A stretch of 64,000 nucleotides of DNA from an uncultured Paracoccaceae bacterium (GTDB taxonomy: Bacteria > Pseudomonadota > Alphaproteobacteria > Rhodobacterales > Rhodobacteraceae). The DNA lies in contig CANMQJ010000006.1 of the NCBI GenBank assembly GCA_947500005.1, positions 62,001-126,000 on the forward strand, read 5' to 3'. Positions 56,433-64,000 of this stretch are shown piece after piece. Each line of letters opens with the position of its first letter. Positions within the stretch are counted from its first letter, which is position 1. The translations under genes and the position numbers were made by a program. Under the pieces are notes generated by a model, which ran no database searches, was not told where the DNA came from, and saw only the letters and a list, made by a program, of their open reading frames with translations.

Positions 56433-57296
56433 ATGAACGCCCCCTCGACCCCGGAAGACCCCGAAACCGCCTATCACTACCAGGTCATGCGCCGCGCGAT
56501 CGAGCTGATCGATGCCAGCGAAACGCCGCTGTCGCTCGACGCGCTCGCGGCCGAGATGAACATGAGCCCCGCGCATTTCCAAAGGCTCTTTTCCCGCTGG
56601 GTCGGCGTCTCGCCCAAGAAATACCAGCAATACCTGGCGCTGGGCCATGCCAAGGCGCTGCTGCGCGAGCGGTTCACCACGCTGGAGGCCGCGCATCACG
56701 CGGGCCTGTCTGGTGGCGGGCGCCTGCACGACCTCTTCCTGCGGTGGGAGGCGATGAGTCCCGGCCACTACGCGCGCCGGGGCCGGGGGCTCACCATCTT
56801 CTGGGGCTGGTTCGAAAGCCCCTTTGGACCGGCCCTCGTCATGCGCACGGAAAAGGGGATCTGCGGCATCGGCTTCGCCGCCGAAACCGGAGAGGACGCC
56901 GCGATGCAGGACCTGCTCTCGCGCTGGCCCGAGGCCGAGTATATCGAGGACCCGATGCGCCTGCGCCCCTGGGTGTTGCAGGCCTTCGGCGCAGCCTCCG
57001 ACCGGCTCGAACCGGTGCCGCTCTACCTCATCGGCTCGCCGCTCCAGATCAAGGTGTGGGAGGCGCTGCTGCGGATTCCCTCGGGCCAGGTCACCACCTA
57101 TTCCGAGATCGCCCGCGCCATCGGCGAGCCGCGCGCCGTGCGCGCCGTGGGCACGGCCGTGGGACGCAACCCCGTAAGCTGGCTGATCCCCTGCCACCGC
57201 GCCCTGCGCAAGTCCGGGGGGCTGGGCGGCTATCACTGGGGCCTGCCGGTCAAGCGCGCCCTTCTCGCCTACGAGGCCGCCCGCGCCGACGCATGA
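56433..57296 (+). CDS. AraC-HTH/methylated-DNA-protein-cysteine methyltransferase fusion
   Basis: The 287-residue protein starts at ATG 56433. Residues 10-115 are an AraC-type double helix-turn-helix (SLDALAAEMNMSPAHFQRLFSRWVG, TTLEAAHHAGLSGGGRLHDLF). Residues 120-285 are the Ogt/AGT domain: KVWEALLRIPSGQVTTYSEIA, AVRAVGTAVGRNPVSWLIP and the acceptor Cys in PCHRALRKSGG. It transfers methyl groups from O6-methylguanine to itself. Compared with E. coli Ada, the N-terminal Cys4-zinc domain that senses methyl-phosphotriesters is absent, as in many alphaproteobacterial relatives. Two Ada-box-like sites upstream suggest autoregulation. Confidence 0.92.
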   Translation: MNAPSTPEDPETAYHYQVMRRAIELIDASETPLSLDALAAEMNMSPAHFQRLFSRWVGVSPKKYQQYLALGHAKALLRERFTTLEAAHHAGLSGGGRLHDLFLRWEAMSPGHYARRGRGLTIFWGWFESPFGPALVMRTEKGICGIGFAAETGEDAAMQDLLSRWPEAEYIEDPMRLRPWVLQAFGAASDRLEPVPLYLIGSPLQIKVWEALLRIPSGQVTTYSEIARAIGEPRAVRAVGTAVGRNPVSWLIPCHRALRKSGGLGGYHWGLPVKRALLAYEAARADA

Positions 57297-57426
57297 CCCC
57301 GGCAGGCAAGGAACCGCCGACCGCGACGCCGCGCCGCTTGAGGATGTGCGCGCCCTCCGTGATATAGTGCGTCAAACGAAAACAGCCCGGCTCAAGGCCG
57401 GGGACAGAGCAGACAAAGGTGACACC

Positions 57427-58095
57427 ATGACCCTTCCCAGATTCGCCCTCGCCGGCGGCCTCGTCAGTGCGCTGGCGCTGTCCGCCTGTACCGACCCTGC
57501 CATGCTGGGCGACGGCAGCGACCCCAACCGCAACACCCGCTCGGGCGCCCTGGCCGGTGCGCTGGTGGGTGCCGGCGTCGGCGCCATCGCCAACGACTCC
57601 AACCCGGGCCTCGGCGCGCTCGCCGGCGCTGCGCTGGGCGCCGCGGGCGGGGCCGCCATCGGCAACCAGCTCGACAAGCAGGCCGCCGAACTGCGCCAGC
57701 AGCTCGCCAATGACGGCATCACCGTCACCAATACCGGCGATCAACTCGTGGTCTCGGTGCCCAACGACATCACCTTCGACACCGACAGCGCCACGGTGAA
57801 CCCCGCCCTGCGTGCCGATCTCCAGCGCGTGGCCCAGAACCTCGTCCGCTATCCCAATTCCGACGTGCGCATTATCGGCCATACCGACAGCGACGGCGCG
57901 GCGGCCTATAATCAGACGCTGTCCGAGCGCCGCGCAGGCTCGGTCGCCGACATCCTTCAGGCGGGTGGCGTCACCTATGACCGCATCACCACCATCGGCC
58001 GGGGCGAGGATGCGCCCATCGCCTCGAACCTCACCCCCGAGGGCAAGGCCCAGAACCGCCGGGTCGAGATCATCGTGATCCCCCGCGAGGCGTAA
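57427..58095 (+). CDS. OmpA-family lipoprotein with glycine-zipper
   Basis: The 222-residue protein starts at ATG 57427. Its signal peptide ends in the lipobox LALSAC, so it should be lipidated at C22. Residues 38-80 form a glycine-zipper (GALAGALVGAGVGAIA, GALAGAALGAAGGAAIG), followed by an OmpA domain: ITFDTDSATVNPAL, VRIIGHTDSDGAAAYNQTLSERRA, GRGEDAPIASNLTPEGKAQNRRVEI. It probably links the outer membrane to peptidoglycan, as YiaD-like proteins do. The second half resembles the OmpA domain at 46326, but the two are otherwise unlike. Confidence 0.92.
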   Translation: MTLPRFALAGGLVSALALSACTDPAMLGDGSDPNRNTRSGALAGALVGAGVGAIANDSNPGLGALAGAALGAAGGAAIGNQLDKQAAELRQQLANDGITVTNTGDQLVVSVPNDITFDTDSATVNPALRADLQRVAQNLVRYPNSDVRIIGHTDSDGAAAYNQTLSERRAGSVADILQAGGVTYDRITTIGRGEDAPIASNLTPEGKAQNRRVEIIVIPREA

Positions 58096-58161
58096 CCCGC
58101 GACAAGAGGGCAGGGGATGGCCCAGGCCATCCCTTTGCCCGTGGGTCACTTGCCCGGCCCG

Positions 58162-58749
58162 TCAGCGCGCCGCTCCGACCCCCGCCAGCGCCCCTGCCAT
58201 CAGCCCGTCGAACTCCGCCGCCACCCGATCCGCGGCATCTTTCCCGTACATGCCCGAGAGGGCAGGCGCCGAGATCGCCAGGTATTGTATCGCCCCGATC
58301 ACACTGAACACGCGCGCCAACGCCGCCGCCTCCGGCAGATCGCGCCCGTCCTGCGTCTGCCGCACCAGCGCCACAAGCCGATCCAGGTAATCCTTCATCG
58401 GCCAGACACGCGCGCCCTCGTGGCTGTCCAATAGCGCCCGCACCACCAGCCGCGCATCCTCCGGCCGCTCCAGCGCCGCCTCGCGCAGCCCTTGGAAATA
58501 GGCCAGCAGATGCTCCGCGGGATCGGGGCGCGCCGCCGCCTCGATGCCTTCGCATTGCCGGGTGGCCAGGGCCGCCAGCACCTCGGCATAAAGCCGCTCC
58601 TTGGTCGAGAAGAAATGCAGCAGCGCCTGCTTGCTCACCCCGGCCTCGCGCGCCAGAGCCGCAAGGCTCGTCCCGTGATAGCCCTGTGCGGCGAATTGCC
58701 GTGTCGCCACTGCAATGTATCCCGCTCGTGGATCGTCCTGTCTGCCCAT
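58162..58749 (-). CDS. TetR-family transcriptional regulator
   Basis: The 195-residue protein starts at ATG 58749, with AAGGGG upstream. The N-terminal helix-turn-helix is RQFAAQGYHGTSLAALAREAG followed by VSKQALLHFFSTKERLYAEVL. The ligand domain is Ala-rich and ends at ALAGVGAAR. It is divergent from a Rieske oxygenase gene; two TTACC-N4-GGTAA sites in the 91-bp gap overlap the oxygenase promoter, so this protein probably represses the oxygenase gene and perhaps itself. Confidence 0.93.
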   Translation of the reverse strand: MGRQDDPRAGYIAVATRQFAAQGYHGTSLAALAREAGVSKQALLHFFSTKERLYAEVLAALATRQCEGIEAAARPDPAEHLLAYFQGLREAALERPEDARLVVRALLDSHEGARVWPMKDYLDRLVALVRQTQDGRDLPEAAALARVFSVIGAIQYLAISAPALSGMYGKDAADRVAAEFDGLMAGALAGVGAAR

Positions 58750-58782
58750 CCCATCCCCTTTGACCCGGCTCCTAGCACGGTC

Positions 58783-58823
58783 TTGACGCCTTACCAAATG
58801 GTAAGTTACTTACCAATCGGTAA
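58783..58823 (+). promoter_or_regulatory. Promoter with two TetR-type operators
   Basis: TTGACG at 58783-58788 and TTACTT at 58806-58811 are spaced by 17 bp and could be the -35 and -10 of the oxygenase gene. Two dyads, TTACCAAATGGTAA (58791-58804) and TTACCAATCGGTAA (58810-58823), occupy the spacer and -10 region, with centres 19 bp apart. This is a typical double site for a TetR-family repressor. Confidence 0.7.
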
Positions 58824-58840
58824 GCGACCAGGGGGAACAC

Positions 58841-59989
58841 ATGGATCGACAGACCGAAACCGCGCTGATCCGGGAAATCATCGGCCTTGCCGAGGTCAGA
58901 TCGGCCTATCTCGACACCGGGATCGCCCATTCCCCCATCGCACGCTACGCCAGCCCCGAACGGTGGGAGTGCGAGCGCGCCATGATTTTTCGCCGCAAAC
59001 CGGTGATCGCGGCGCAAAGCTCCGAGCTCGACGGTCCACGCACCTTTCTCACCCGGCAGTTTCTCGGCCTGCCGCTCCTGCTGACGCGCGACGACTCGGG
59101 CCGCGTGTCGGCCTTCCTCAACGTGTGCCGCCACCGGGGCGCACGCCTCGAACGCGAGGCCAGCGGCTGCAAGCGCGTCTTTACCTGCCCCTACCATGCC
59201 TGGAGCTGGACCAATGACGGCGCCCTGCGCAGCGTCCCGCACGAGGCGCAGGGCTTCCCCGACCTGCCCCGCGCCGACCGCGGCCTGCGCCGCCTGCCCT
59301 GCGCCGAGGCGCATGGCTTCGTCTGGATCGTGGCGGATCCCGATGGTGCCGCACTCCCCCGGATCGACGACTGGCTCGCCGGTCTCGCCCCGGATCTCGA
59401 CTGGATCGGCCTCTCGGATCATCGCGTTGCCGTGATCGAGGAACTCGACATCGCCGCCAACTGGAAGGTTCTGATGGAAGGCGGGATGGAGGCCTATCAC
59501 TTCCGCGTCGCGCACAAGGATACGATCGGCCCCTATTTCCCCGACAACCTGCTGACATACACGATGTTCGGTCCCCACATGCGTGCGATCCTGCCGCGCA
59601 TCTCGATGCCCGACCTGCGCCATCAGCCCGAGGCCGACTGGCAGATCCGCCGCGATGCGAACATGGTCTACACGCTGATGTGCAACGCGCAACTTCTGGT
59701 GCAGCAGGATCACGTCGTCTGGTTCCATTACGAACCGCTCTCCGAAAGCCGCACCCATATGCGCGTCGCCACGCTGGTTCCAAACGCCGCCCCCCGGACG
59801 GACGAGATGCAGGCCCATTGGGAGAGGAATCACAAGATCACGCTCACCGCCCTGAAAGAGGATTTCGAACTGGGCGAAGAGATCCAGTCCGGCTTTGCCT
59901 CGCGCGGAAACCCCAGCCACCTCTTCGGCCGGTTCGAGGGCGCGCTCAACCGCTTCAACCTCGCGGTGGAGGAGATGCTCGCGACGTGA
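58841..59989 (+). CDS. Rieske non-heme iron oxygenase, alpha subunit
   Basis: The 382-residue protein has the Rieske [2Fe-2S] site in two parts: NVCRHRGARLE (C-x-H) and FTCPYHAWSW (C-x2-H). The mononuclear iron site is suggested by LMEGGMEAYHFRVAHKD, which holds the two His ligands. The length fits the aromatic-ring-hydroxylating or N-demethylating families. A separate reductase is needed and is not adjacent; the FMN reductase gene at 60106 is not an obvious partner. It is controlled by the divergent TetR-family protein. The substrate is unknown. Confidence 0.9.
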   Translation: MDRQTETALIREIIGLAEVRSAYLDTGIAHSPIARYASPERWECERAMIFRRKPVIAAQSSELDGPRTFLTRQFLGLPLLLTRDDSGRVSAFLNVCRHRGARLEREASGCKRVFTCPYHAWSWTNDGALRSVPHEAQGFPDLPRADRGLRRLPCAEAHGFVWIVADPDGAALPRIDDWLAGLAPDLDWIGLSDHRVAVIEELDIAANWKVLMEGGMEAYHFRVAHKDTIGPYFPDNLLTYTMFGPHMRAILPRISMPDLRHQPEADWQIRRDANMVYTLMCNAQLLVQQDHVVWFHYEPLSESRTHMRVATLVPNAAPRTDEMQAHWERNHKITLTALKEDFELGEEIQSGFASRGNPSHLFGRFEGALNRFNLAVEEMLAT

Positions 59990-60047
59990 CGGCGACACCT
60001 CGGTCATGCAGGAATGCACAGGGTTTGCGCGGCGTCAGGCCTTTGGA

Positions 60048-60097
60048 GTTTTGTACAAAACGGAATAAATGGTCCTGAAACCATGTACAAAACGGAA
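60048..60097 (+). promoter_or_regulatory. Direct repeats and palindrome upstream of the FMN reductase gene
   Basis: GTACAAAACGGAA occurs at 60053-60065 and again at 60085-60097, 32 bp apart. The first copy is part of the perfect 14-bp palindrome GTTTTGTACAAAAC (60048-60061). The pair ends 8 bp before the reductase start. It looks like a repressor operator overlapping the promoter. Confidence 0.5.
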
Positions 60098-60105
60098 CAA
60101 ACCCC

Positions 60106-60666
60106 ATGTCCGACCCGGTACTACTCGGCCTCAGCGGCTCCCTGCGCCGCGACTCGACCAACACCAGGCTTGTCCGCGAGGCCGCCCGTCTCTTCGGTCC
60201 CGGGCGTTTCGTCGAGGCCGACCTCCGCCTGCCGCTCTACGATGGAGATGCCGAGGAACGGGATGGGATTCCCGTAGAAGTTCAAACGCTTAGCGATCAG
60301 ATAGCAGAGGCCGATGTCATCGTGATCTCGACGCCCGAATACAACAAGGGGCCTTCGGGCGTTCTCAAGAACGCGCTGGACTGGATCAGCCGAACGCCCG
60401 GAAATCCGTGGAATAACAAGCCCTTGGCAGTCATGTCCGCCACCGCCGGACGCGCCGGCGGCGAGCGCGCGCAGATGCTTCTGCGCAGTTTCATGGTCCC
60501 GTTTCAACCCCGTCTGATCACCGGCCCCGAGGTTCATCTGGCTGACAGCCGCAACCAGTTCGACGCTGAAGAGCGACTCGTTTCCGATCAGTACACAGCC
60601 ACGCTTCAGCGCCTGATGGACAAGCTTCGGGCAGAAGTCGCCTTCAAACAAGTCCTTGATAAATAA
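60106..60666 (+). CDS. NADPH-dependent FMN reductase family protein
   Basis: The 186-residue protein has the flavodoxin-like pattern: LGLSGSLRRDSTNTRLVREA (phosphate loop), DVIVISTPEYNKGPSGVLKNALDW (flavin-contact stretch) and NKPLAVMSATAGRAGGERAQ. This matches ChrR/ArsH-like and azoreductase-type quinone reductases. It probably reduces quinones or FMN with NADPH under stress. It has a repeated operator-like site upstream; the divergent TetR may or may not be involved. Confidence 0.9.
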   Translation: MSDPVLLGLSGSLRRDSTNTRLVREAARLFGPGRFVEADLRLPLYDGDAEERDGIPVEVQTLSDQIAEADVIVISTPEYNKGPSGVLKNALDWISRTPGNPWNNKPLAVMSATAGRAGGERAQMLLRSFMVPFQPRLITGPEVHLADSRNQFDAEERLVSDQYTATLQRLMDKLRAEVAFKQVLDK

Positions 60667-60675
60667 TATATTTTA

Positions 60676-60966
60676 TCAGCGCTTTCGTCTCCCGCCCGGC
60701 ACCTTGGACCGAAATCCGGGCGGCCGCTTGCGGACCCACGCCACGAATTTGGCCAGCCGCGGATGGCTCTGTAGCGCCTCGATCGTGGCATAGTCACGCG
60801 CCAGTTCCGCCTCGCTCAGCGTGGCGTGAATCTCCTTGTGGCAAATCTGGTGCAGCAGCACGGTCGGTCCCCCCTTGCCCCCCTTCAGTTTCGGGATCAG
60901 ATGGTGCAGGCTGCCCCCTCCCTCGGGAATGGGGCGGTCGCAAAGCGGGCAGATCTGATCGGACAT
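60676..60966 (-). CDS. HNH endonuclease-domain protein
   Basis: The 96-residue protein starts at ATG 60966; a Met at 61014 would add 16 residues but has no ribosome site. It has CPLCDRP (zinc knuckle), then SLHHLIPKLKGGKGGPTVLLHQICHKEIHATLSE, the HNH pattern with a Cys pair, His-His and a final Cys-His. HNH proteins of this size cut DNA non-specifically or act in repair or restriction. No partner gene is adjacent. It is divergent from the flavoprotein at 61033. Confidence 0.8.
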   Translation of the reverse strand: MSDQICPLCDRPIPEGGGSLHHLIPKLKGGKGGPTVLLHQICHKEIHATLSEAELARDYATIEALQSHPRLAKFVAWVRKRPPGFRSKVPGGRRKR

Positions 60967-61032
60967 GAAAGGCTCGAAACTGGTCTCATCCGTTTGAAAT
61001 GATGGGGCTTTCATGGAAAAGGGCAAGGCGCG

Positions 61033-62220
61033 ATGGCACAAGCTTTGGTGATCGGGGCAGGTCCTGCAGGGTTGATGGCGGCCGAGGAGCTCGCCCGTGC
61101 AGGCCACCGGGTTCTGGTGGTCGAGGCCAAGCCGTCGGTCGCGCGCAAGTTCCTGATGGCCGGGAAATCCGGCCTCAATCTGACCAGGGACGACCCCTTC
61201 GAGAAGCTGATCCGCGCTTACGGCGAGGCGGCGGACTGGCTTTCCCCGATCATCGCCGAGTTCGACGCACAAGCGGTGCAGGACTGGGCGCGCGGCCTGG
61301 GGCAGGGGCTGTTCACCGGCTCCACCGGCCGTGTTTTTCCCAATGAAATGAAGGCCTCGCCGCTCCTTCGCGCGTGGCTTGCCCGTCTCGACACGATGCA
61401 GGTCGAGCGTCGCACGCGGTGGCGCTGGACCGGCTGGGAGGGCGCGGCGCTGACCTTCGACACGCCCGATGGCCCCCGCCAGATCACCACCGATGCCACG
61501 ATCCTTGCACTGGGCGGCGCCAGCTGGGCACGCCTCGGCTCGGATGGGGCCTGGGCGCCCTTGCTGGCCGCGCAGGGAGTGGAACTGTCCCCCTTCGCCC
61601 CTGCCAATGCCGGGCTGGAGGTCGCTTGGTCCGCGCATATGCGCGTCCAATTCGGACAACCGATCAAAGGCGTCGCGCTGGTCGCGGGTGATCAGCGCAC
61701 GCGCGGCGAGGCGGTAATCTCGGAGCGGGGTCTTGAAGGCGGTGGCATCTACCAGGTCTGCAAGGCTGTGCGCAAGGGCGCCCCCCTGTTGATCGACCTG
61801 CTTCCAGACCTGTCCGTGGAGGAGGTCGCCCGGCGCTTGTCGCGCCCGCGCGGAAAGGCGAGCCTGTCGAACCACTTGCGCAAGACGCTGAAACTGGGTC
61901 CCGTTCGAACCGCGTTGCTCATGGAGTTCGGGCGTCCCCTTGGGGATGATCCGGAGATATTATCGCAAACGATCAAGGAATTACCCGTTCCGCACCAAGG
62001 GGTCCGCCCGATGGACGAGGCTATTTCGACGGCCGGAGGGGTGCGCCGAGAGGCTCTTGATGAGGGCCTCATGCTGCGCGCGATCCCCGGCACGTTCTGC
62101 GCCGGGGAAATGCTCGACTGGGAAGCGCCAACAGGCGGCTATCTGTTGACCGCCTCTTTCGCCACCGGCCGCCGGGCGGGGCGATCCGCCGCGCTGTGGC
62201 TGTCCCAAAAGGGTGCCTAG
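61033..62220 (+). CDS. HI0933/BaiN-like flavoprotein (TIGR03862-type)
   Basis: The 395-residue protein has the FAD motif VIGAGPAGLMAAEELARAGHRV, then the family signature VARKFLMAGKSGLNLTRDD, GRVFPNEMKASPLLRAWL, TDATILALGGASWARLG and the C-terminal GEMLDWEAPTGGYLLTASFATGR. The family is widespread and poorly characterised; members have been linked to NAD(P)H-dependent reduction. Its stop overlaps the converging GST gene by 4 bp. Confidence 0.9.
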   Translation: MAQALVIGAGPAGLMAAEELARAGHRVLVVEAKPSVARKFLMAGKSGLNLTRDDPFEKLIRAYGEAADWLSPIIAEFDAQAVQDWARGLGQGLFTGSTGRVFPNEMKASPLLRAWLARLDTMQVERRTRWRWTGWEGAALTFDTPDGPRQITTDATILALGGASWARLGSDGAWAPLLAAQGVELSPFAPANAGLEVAWSAHMRVQFGQPIKGVALVAGDQRTRGEAVISERGLEGGGIYQVCKAVRKGAPLLIDLLPDLSVEEVARRLSRPRGKASLSNHLRKTLKLGPVRTALLMEFGRPLGDDPEILSQTIKELPVPHQGVRPMDEAISTAGGVRREALDEGLMLRAIPGTFCAGEMLDWEAPTGGYLLTASFATGRRAGRSAALWLSQKGA

Positions 62221-62807
62221 CGCACCATTTCCGCTATTTTCTGGAATGCAGGGCGAGAGCGGACCTGCTTGGCGTACGCCTTGAGCGTTTCGGATTCGAT
62301 CGGGAAATTGACGCCACGCGCCCAGCCCATGCAGTGGACGCAGAGGATATCCGCAATCGTCATCTTGTCGCCCATCAGGAACGGCCCCTGAAATCCTTCG
62401 GCCAGCCGCTCGGCGTTGCGGCCGAATTCCCAGGCGAGGCTGGCGGTAACGGCGGGCACGCGGCGTTCCTCGGGCAGAACGAACGTATGGCGCGCCGCGG
62501 TCCAGAGCACCGCGTCGAACTCGTCCAGCAGCATATGGGTCAGCGCGTCCTGCTGCGCGCGCTCCAGCGTGCCGGCGGGATAAGTGAAATCGCCGTGCTT
62601 GTCGGCAAGATAGGTCATGATGGCTGTCGAATCGGTCAGGACAGTGTCACCCTCGACCAGCACCGGGATCTTGCCCGACGGGTTGATCTTGAGCACCTCG
62701 GGATCATGCGGGCCGACGGCCTCGAAAGTGTAGGGCTGGCCCAGTTCCTCGAGCAGCCAGAGGACGCGAAAGGCCCGGCTCTTGGGACCTCCATAGATCT
62801 TGTACAT
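62217..62807 (-). CDS. Glutathione S-transferase family protein
   Basis: The 196-residue protein starts at ATG 62807, with GGGAA upstream. The thioredoxin-like N-terminal domain has MYKIYGGPKSRAFRVLWLLEELG, NPSGKIPVLVEGDTVLTDSTAIMTYLADKHG (cis-Pro and Ser that bind glutathione). The C-terminal helical domain has MTIADILCVHCMGWA. The catalytic residue is probably a Ser near S10. It may detoxify electrophiles. Confidence 0.92.
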   Translation of the reverse strand: MYKIYGGPKSRAFRVLWLLEELGQPYTFEAVGPHDPEVLKINPSGKIPVLVEGDTVLTDSTAIMTYLADKHGDFTYPAGTLERAQQDALTHMLLDEFDAVLWTAARHTFVLPEERRVPAVTASLAWEFGRNAERLAEGFQGPFLMGDKMTIADILCVHCMGWARGVNFPIESETLKAYAKQVRSRPAFQKIAEMVR

Positions 62808-62883
62808 GTGGTTTTCCCTATCCTGATATGATGCGCGCAATGTGACCGCATCCGCTGCGGATGCAATACGTCACGATCTCAAG

Positions 62884-63912
62884 TCAGCGCGAGCGCGCGA
62901 GCATCGCCAGCCGGATCATCGCGCGTTCGACCAAGGCCATGGCCGGTGCGGTCTGATTGGCCGAGCGCAGCGCGAGATCGGTATCGGTCAGCACGGTCAG
63001 CGCGGTTTCCAACTTGTTTGCGCCCCATTGCTGCGCCTGCCGCAAGACGCGGTCGCGGCGGGGGCCATAGATCGGCGGGCGCAGCTTGCCGATCCCTTGT
63101 GCCGGCCCGCCGGGATCGGCGGCGCAGGCATAGAGCGTCCGGAAATGACGCGTGGCCCCGATGCACAGGGCGACCGCATTGGTCCCTTGCGACTGGAGCC
63201 GTTTGATGAGCGGGCCGATCTCGCCCACGCGCCCCTCGGCAACCACGTTGAAGACCGAATCGAGTGCTGCTTCAGTCGATCGCGGCGCGCAGGCCTCGAT
63301 ATCGGCAATGCTCAGCGGGCTGTCGTCGCCGCGCTTGTAGAGCGCAAGCTTTTCCATCGTCTGTCCGAAATCGCCCGGCCCCAATTCGGCGGAAAGGTCG
63401 GTGAGCGCCGACATGCTGTCGCGTGGCACATCACGCAGCCCGGCCTCGGACAGAATTCGCTCGATCTCGGCGCGGGAGGGTGGATCGTCGTAGAGGCCCA
63501 CGGCAAAGGCGTTGCGGTGCCCCTCGAACGCCTTGCGGATTTTCGAGGTCGGTTTGAGAGCGCCGGCAGTGACGATGATCTGGGCGTCGCCATCGGCCCA
63601 GTCCTCCAATGCGGCGAGGATCGCGGGGGCGGAATGCTCGGTGGCGTCCTCGACAAAGACGGCGCGGGGGCCGGGAAAGAAGCCCACCGCCTTGACCGCG
63701 TCCAGAAGTTGCGCGGGATCGCTGCGAAGATCGCCCCCCGCCATGCGGGTCAGGCGCATTTCCTCCTCGGCGCCGGGGCCAAGAAGGGCCGTCAGAACCT
63801 GTTGACGCTTGAGGGCGACTCGCATCGCGTCGCCGCCGTAAATCAGCAGGCCGGTCTTGGCCGCATCAGGCTTTGCGAAGTAGCCATCCGCCTCGCGCGC
63901 GGAAAGCTTCAT
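62884..63912 (-). CDS. holA: DNA polymerase III subunit delta
   Basis: The 342-residue protein is the clamp-loader delta subunit. It has the N-terminal GLLIYGGDAMRVALKRQQVL, IIVTAGALKPTSKIRKAFEG, LYDDPPSRAEIERILSEAGL, LSAELGPGDFGQTMEKLALY and the C-terminal ATRHFRTLYACA, in the order of HolA proteins. The lysine and acidic residues of active AAA+ ATPases are not expected here. It overlaps the end of lptE by 3 bp, the usual order in this bacterial group. Confidence 0.93.
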   Translation of the reverse strand: MKLSAREADGYFAKPDAAKTGLLIYGGDAMRVALKRQQVLTALLGPGAEEEMRLTRMAGGDLRSDPAQLLDAVKAVGFFPGPRAVFVEDATEHSAPAILAALEDWADGDAQIIVTAGALKPTSKIRKAFEGHRNAFAVGLYDDPPSRAEIERILSEAGLRDVPRDSMSALTDLSAELGPGDFGQTMEKLALYKRGDDSPLSIADIEACAPRSTEAALDSVFNVVAEGRVGEIGPLIKRLQSQGTNAVALCIGATRHFRTLYACAADPGGPAQGIGKLRPPIYGPRRDRVLRQAQQWGANKLETALTVLTDTDLALRSANQTAPAMALVERAMIRLAMLARSR

Positions 63913-64000
63913 GTCGGCAGGTCCACCGTCGCCAAGATCCGTGTGGTGATCTGGTCGGCCAGGATTCCCATCAGCCGCTCGCGCGCGTCGCGTTCGCTGG
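63909..64000 (-). CDS. lptE: LPS-assembly lipoprotein LptE, C-terminal part (5' end outside window)
   Basis: The last 30 codons are visible, reading SERDARERLMGILADQI then TTRILATVDLPT before TGA. This matches the C-terminal end of LptE, the outer-membrane partner of LptD in lipopolysaccharide export, and lptE-holA order is common in Rhodobacteraceae. Only the C-terminus can be judged. Confidence 0.75.
   Translation of the reverse strand, partial: SERDARERLMGILADQITTRILATVDLPT

Overview
The window is high-GC, gene-dense DNA with ATGA-type stop/start overlaps. Its gene content points to an alphaproteobacterium of the Rhodobacteraceae/Roseobacter group: lptE-holA order, an AraC-HTH/Ogt fusion, DUF2793 protein, GSCFA protein, large RTX proteins and TupA-like ATP-grasp proteins. 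This is inferred from family content; no rRNA, tRNA or species marker is present. I saw no insertion sequence, integrase or CRISPR array.

Layout. (1) 1-4561: surface-polysaccharide genes (end of a sulfotransferase, SGNH-like protein, GSCFA protein, GT61 glycosyltransferase, second sulfotransferase). (2) 4705-14321: three secreted calcium-binding RTX proteins of about 2007, 458 and 686 residues that share one C-terminal module, presumably their type I secretion signal. (3) 14437-24402: glycosyltransferases, an 880-residue protein I cannot assign, and UDP-glucose dehydrogenase. (4) 24414-29305: a three-gene minus-strand operon of an APS/PAPS reductase, an 858-residue fusion of a ParB/SerK-like domain to a fold-type-I PLP domain, and a PLP-dependent decarboxylase. 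(5) 29511-38580: an ATP-grasp region with one ATP-grasp gene on the plus strand and a minus-strand operon of three tandem ATP-grasp paralogues, an enolase-superfamily protein and a TupA-like ATP-grasp protein. (6) 38838-44126: another glycosyltransferase and the dTDP-L-rhamnose operon rfbCBDA. (7) 44301-64000: mostly housekeeping and stress genes (CinA-like protein, GNAT, AhpD-like, two OmpA-family proteins, LysR and TetR regulators, amine oxidase, FadH, RppH, NYN-LOTUS protein, PfkB kinase, Nth, Ada-like protein, Rieske oxygenase, FMN reductase, HNH protein, flavoprotein, GST, HolA, LptE).

How the genes may work together. Regions 1, 3 and 6 supply nucleotide sugars (UDP-glucuronate, dTDP-rhamnose), glycosyltransferases and sulfotransferases for a probably sulfated surface polysaccharide, and the RTX proteins are plausible partners at the cell surface. 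Several glycosyltransferases, and one small stand-alone protein, share a tandem WY/DV/HY/EGR module that may be a common docking element.

The two most interesting candidates for undescribed systems are the cysH-fusion-decarboxylase operon and the ATP-grasp/enolase-superfamily operon. The first can be read as sulfate to sulfite, serine to O-phosphoserine, then cysteate, then taurine. The second looks like a peptide- or amide-forming pathway. Both readings are inference.
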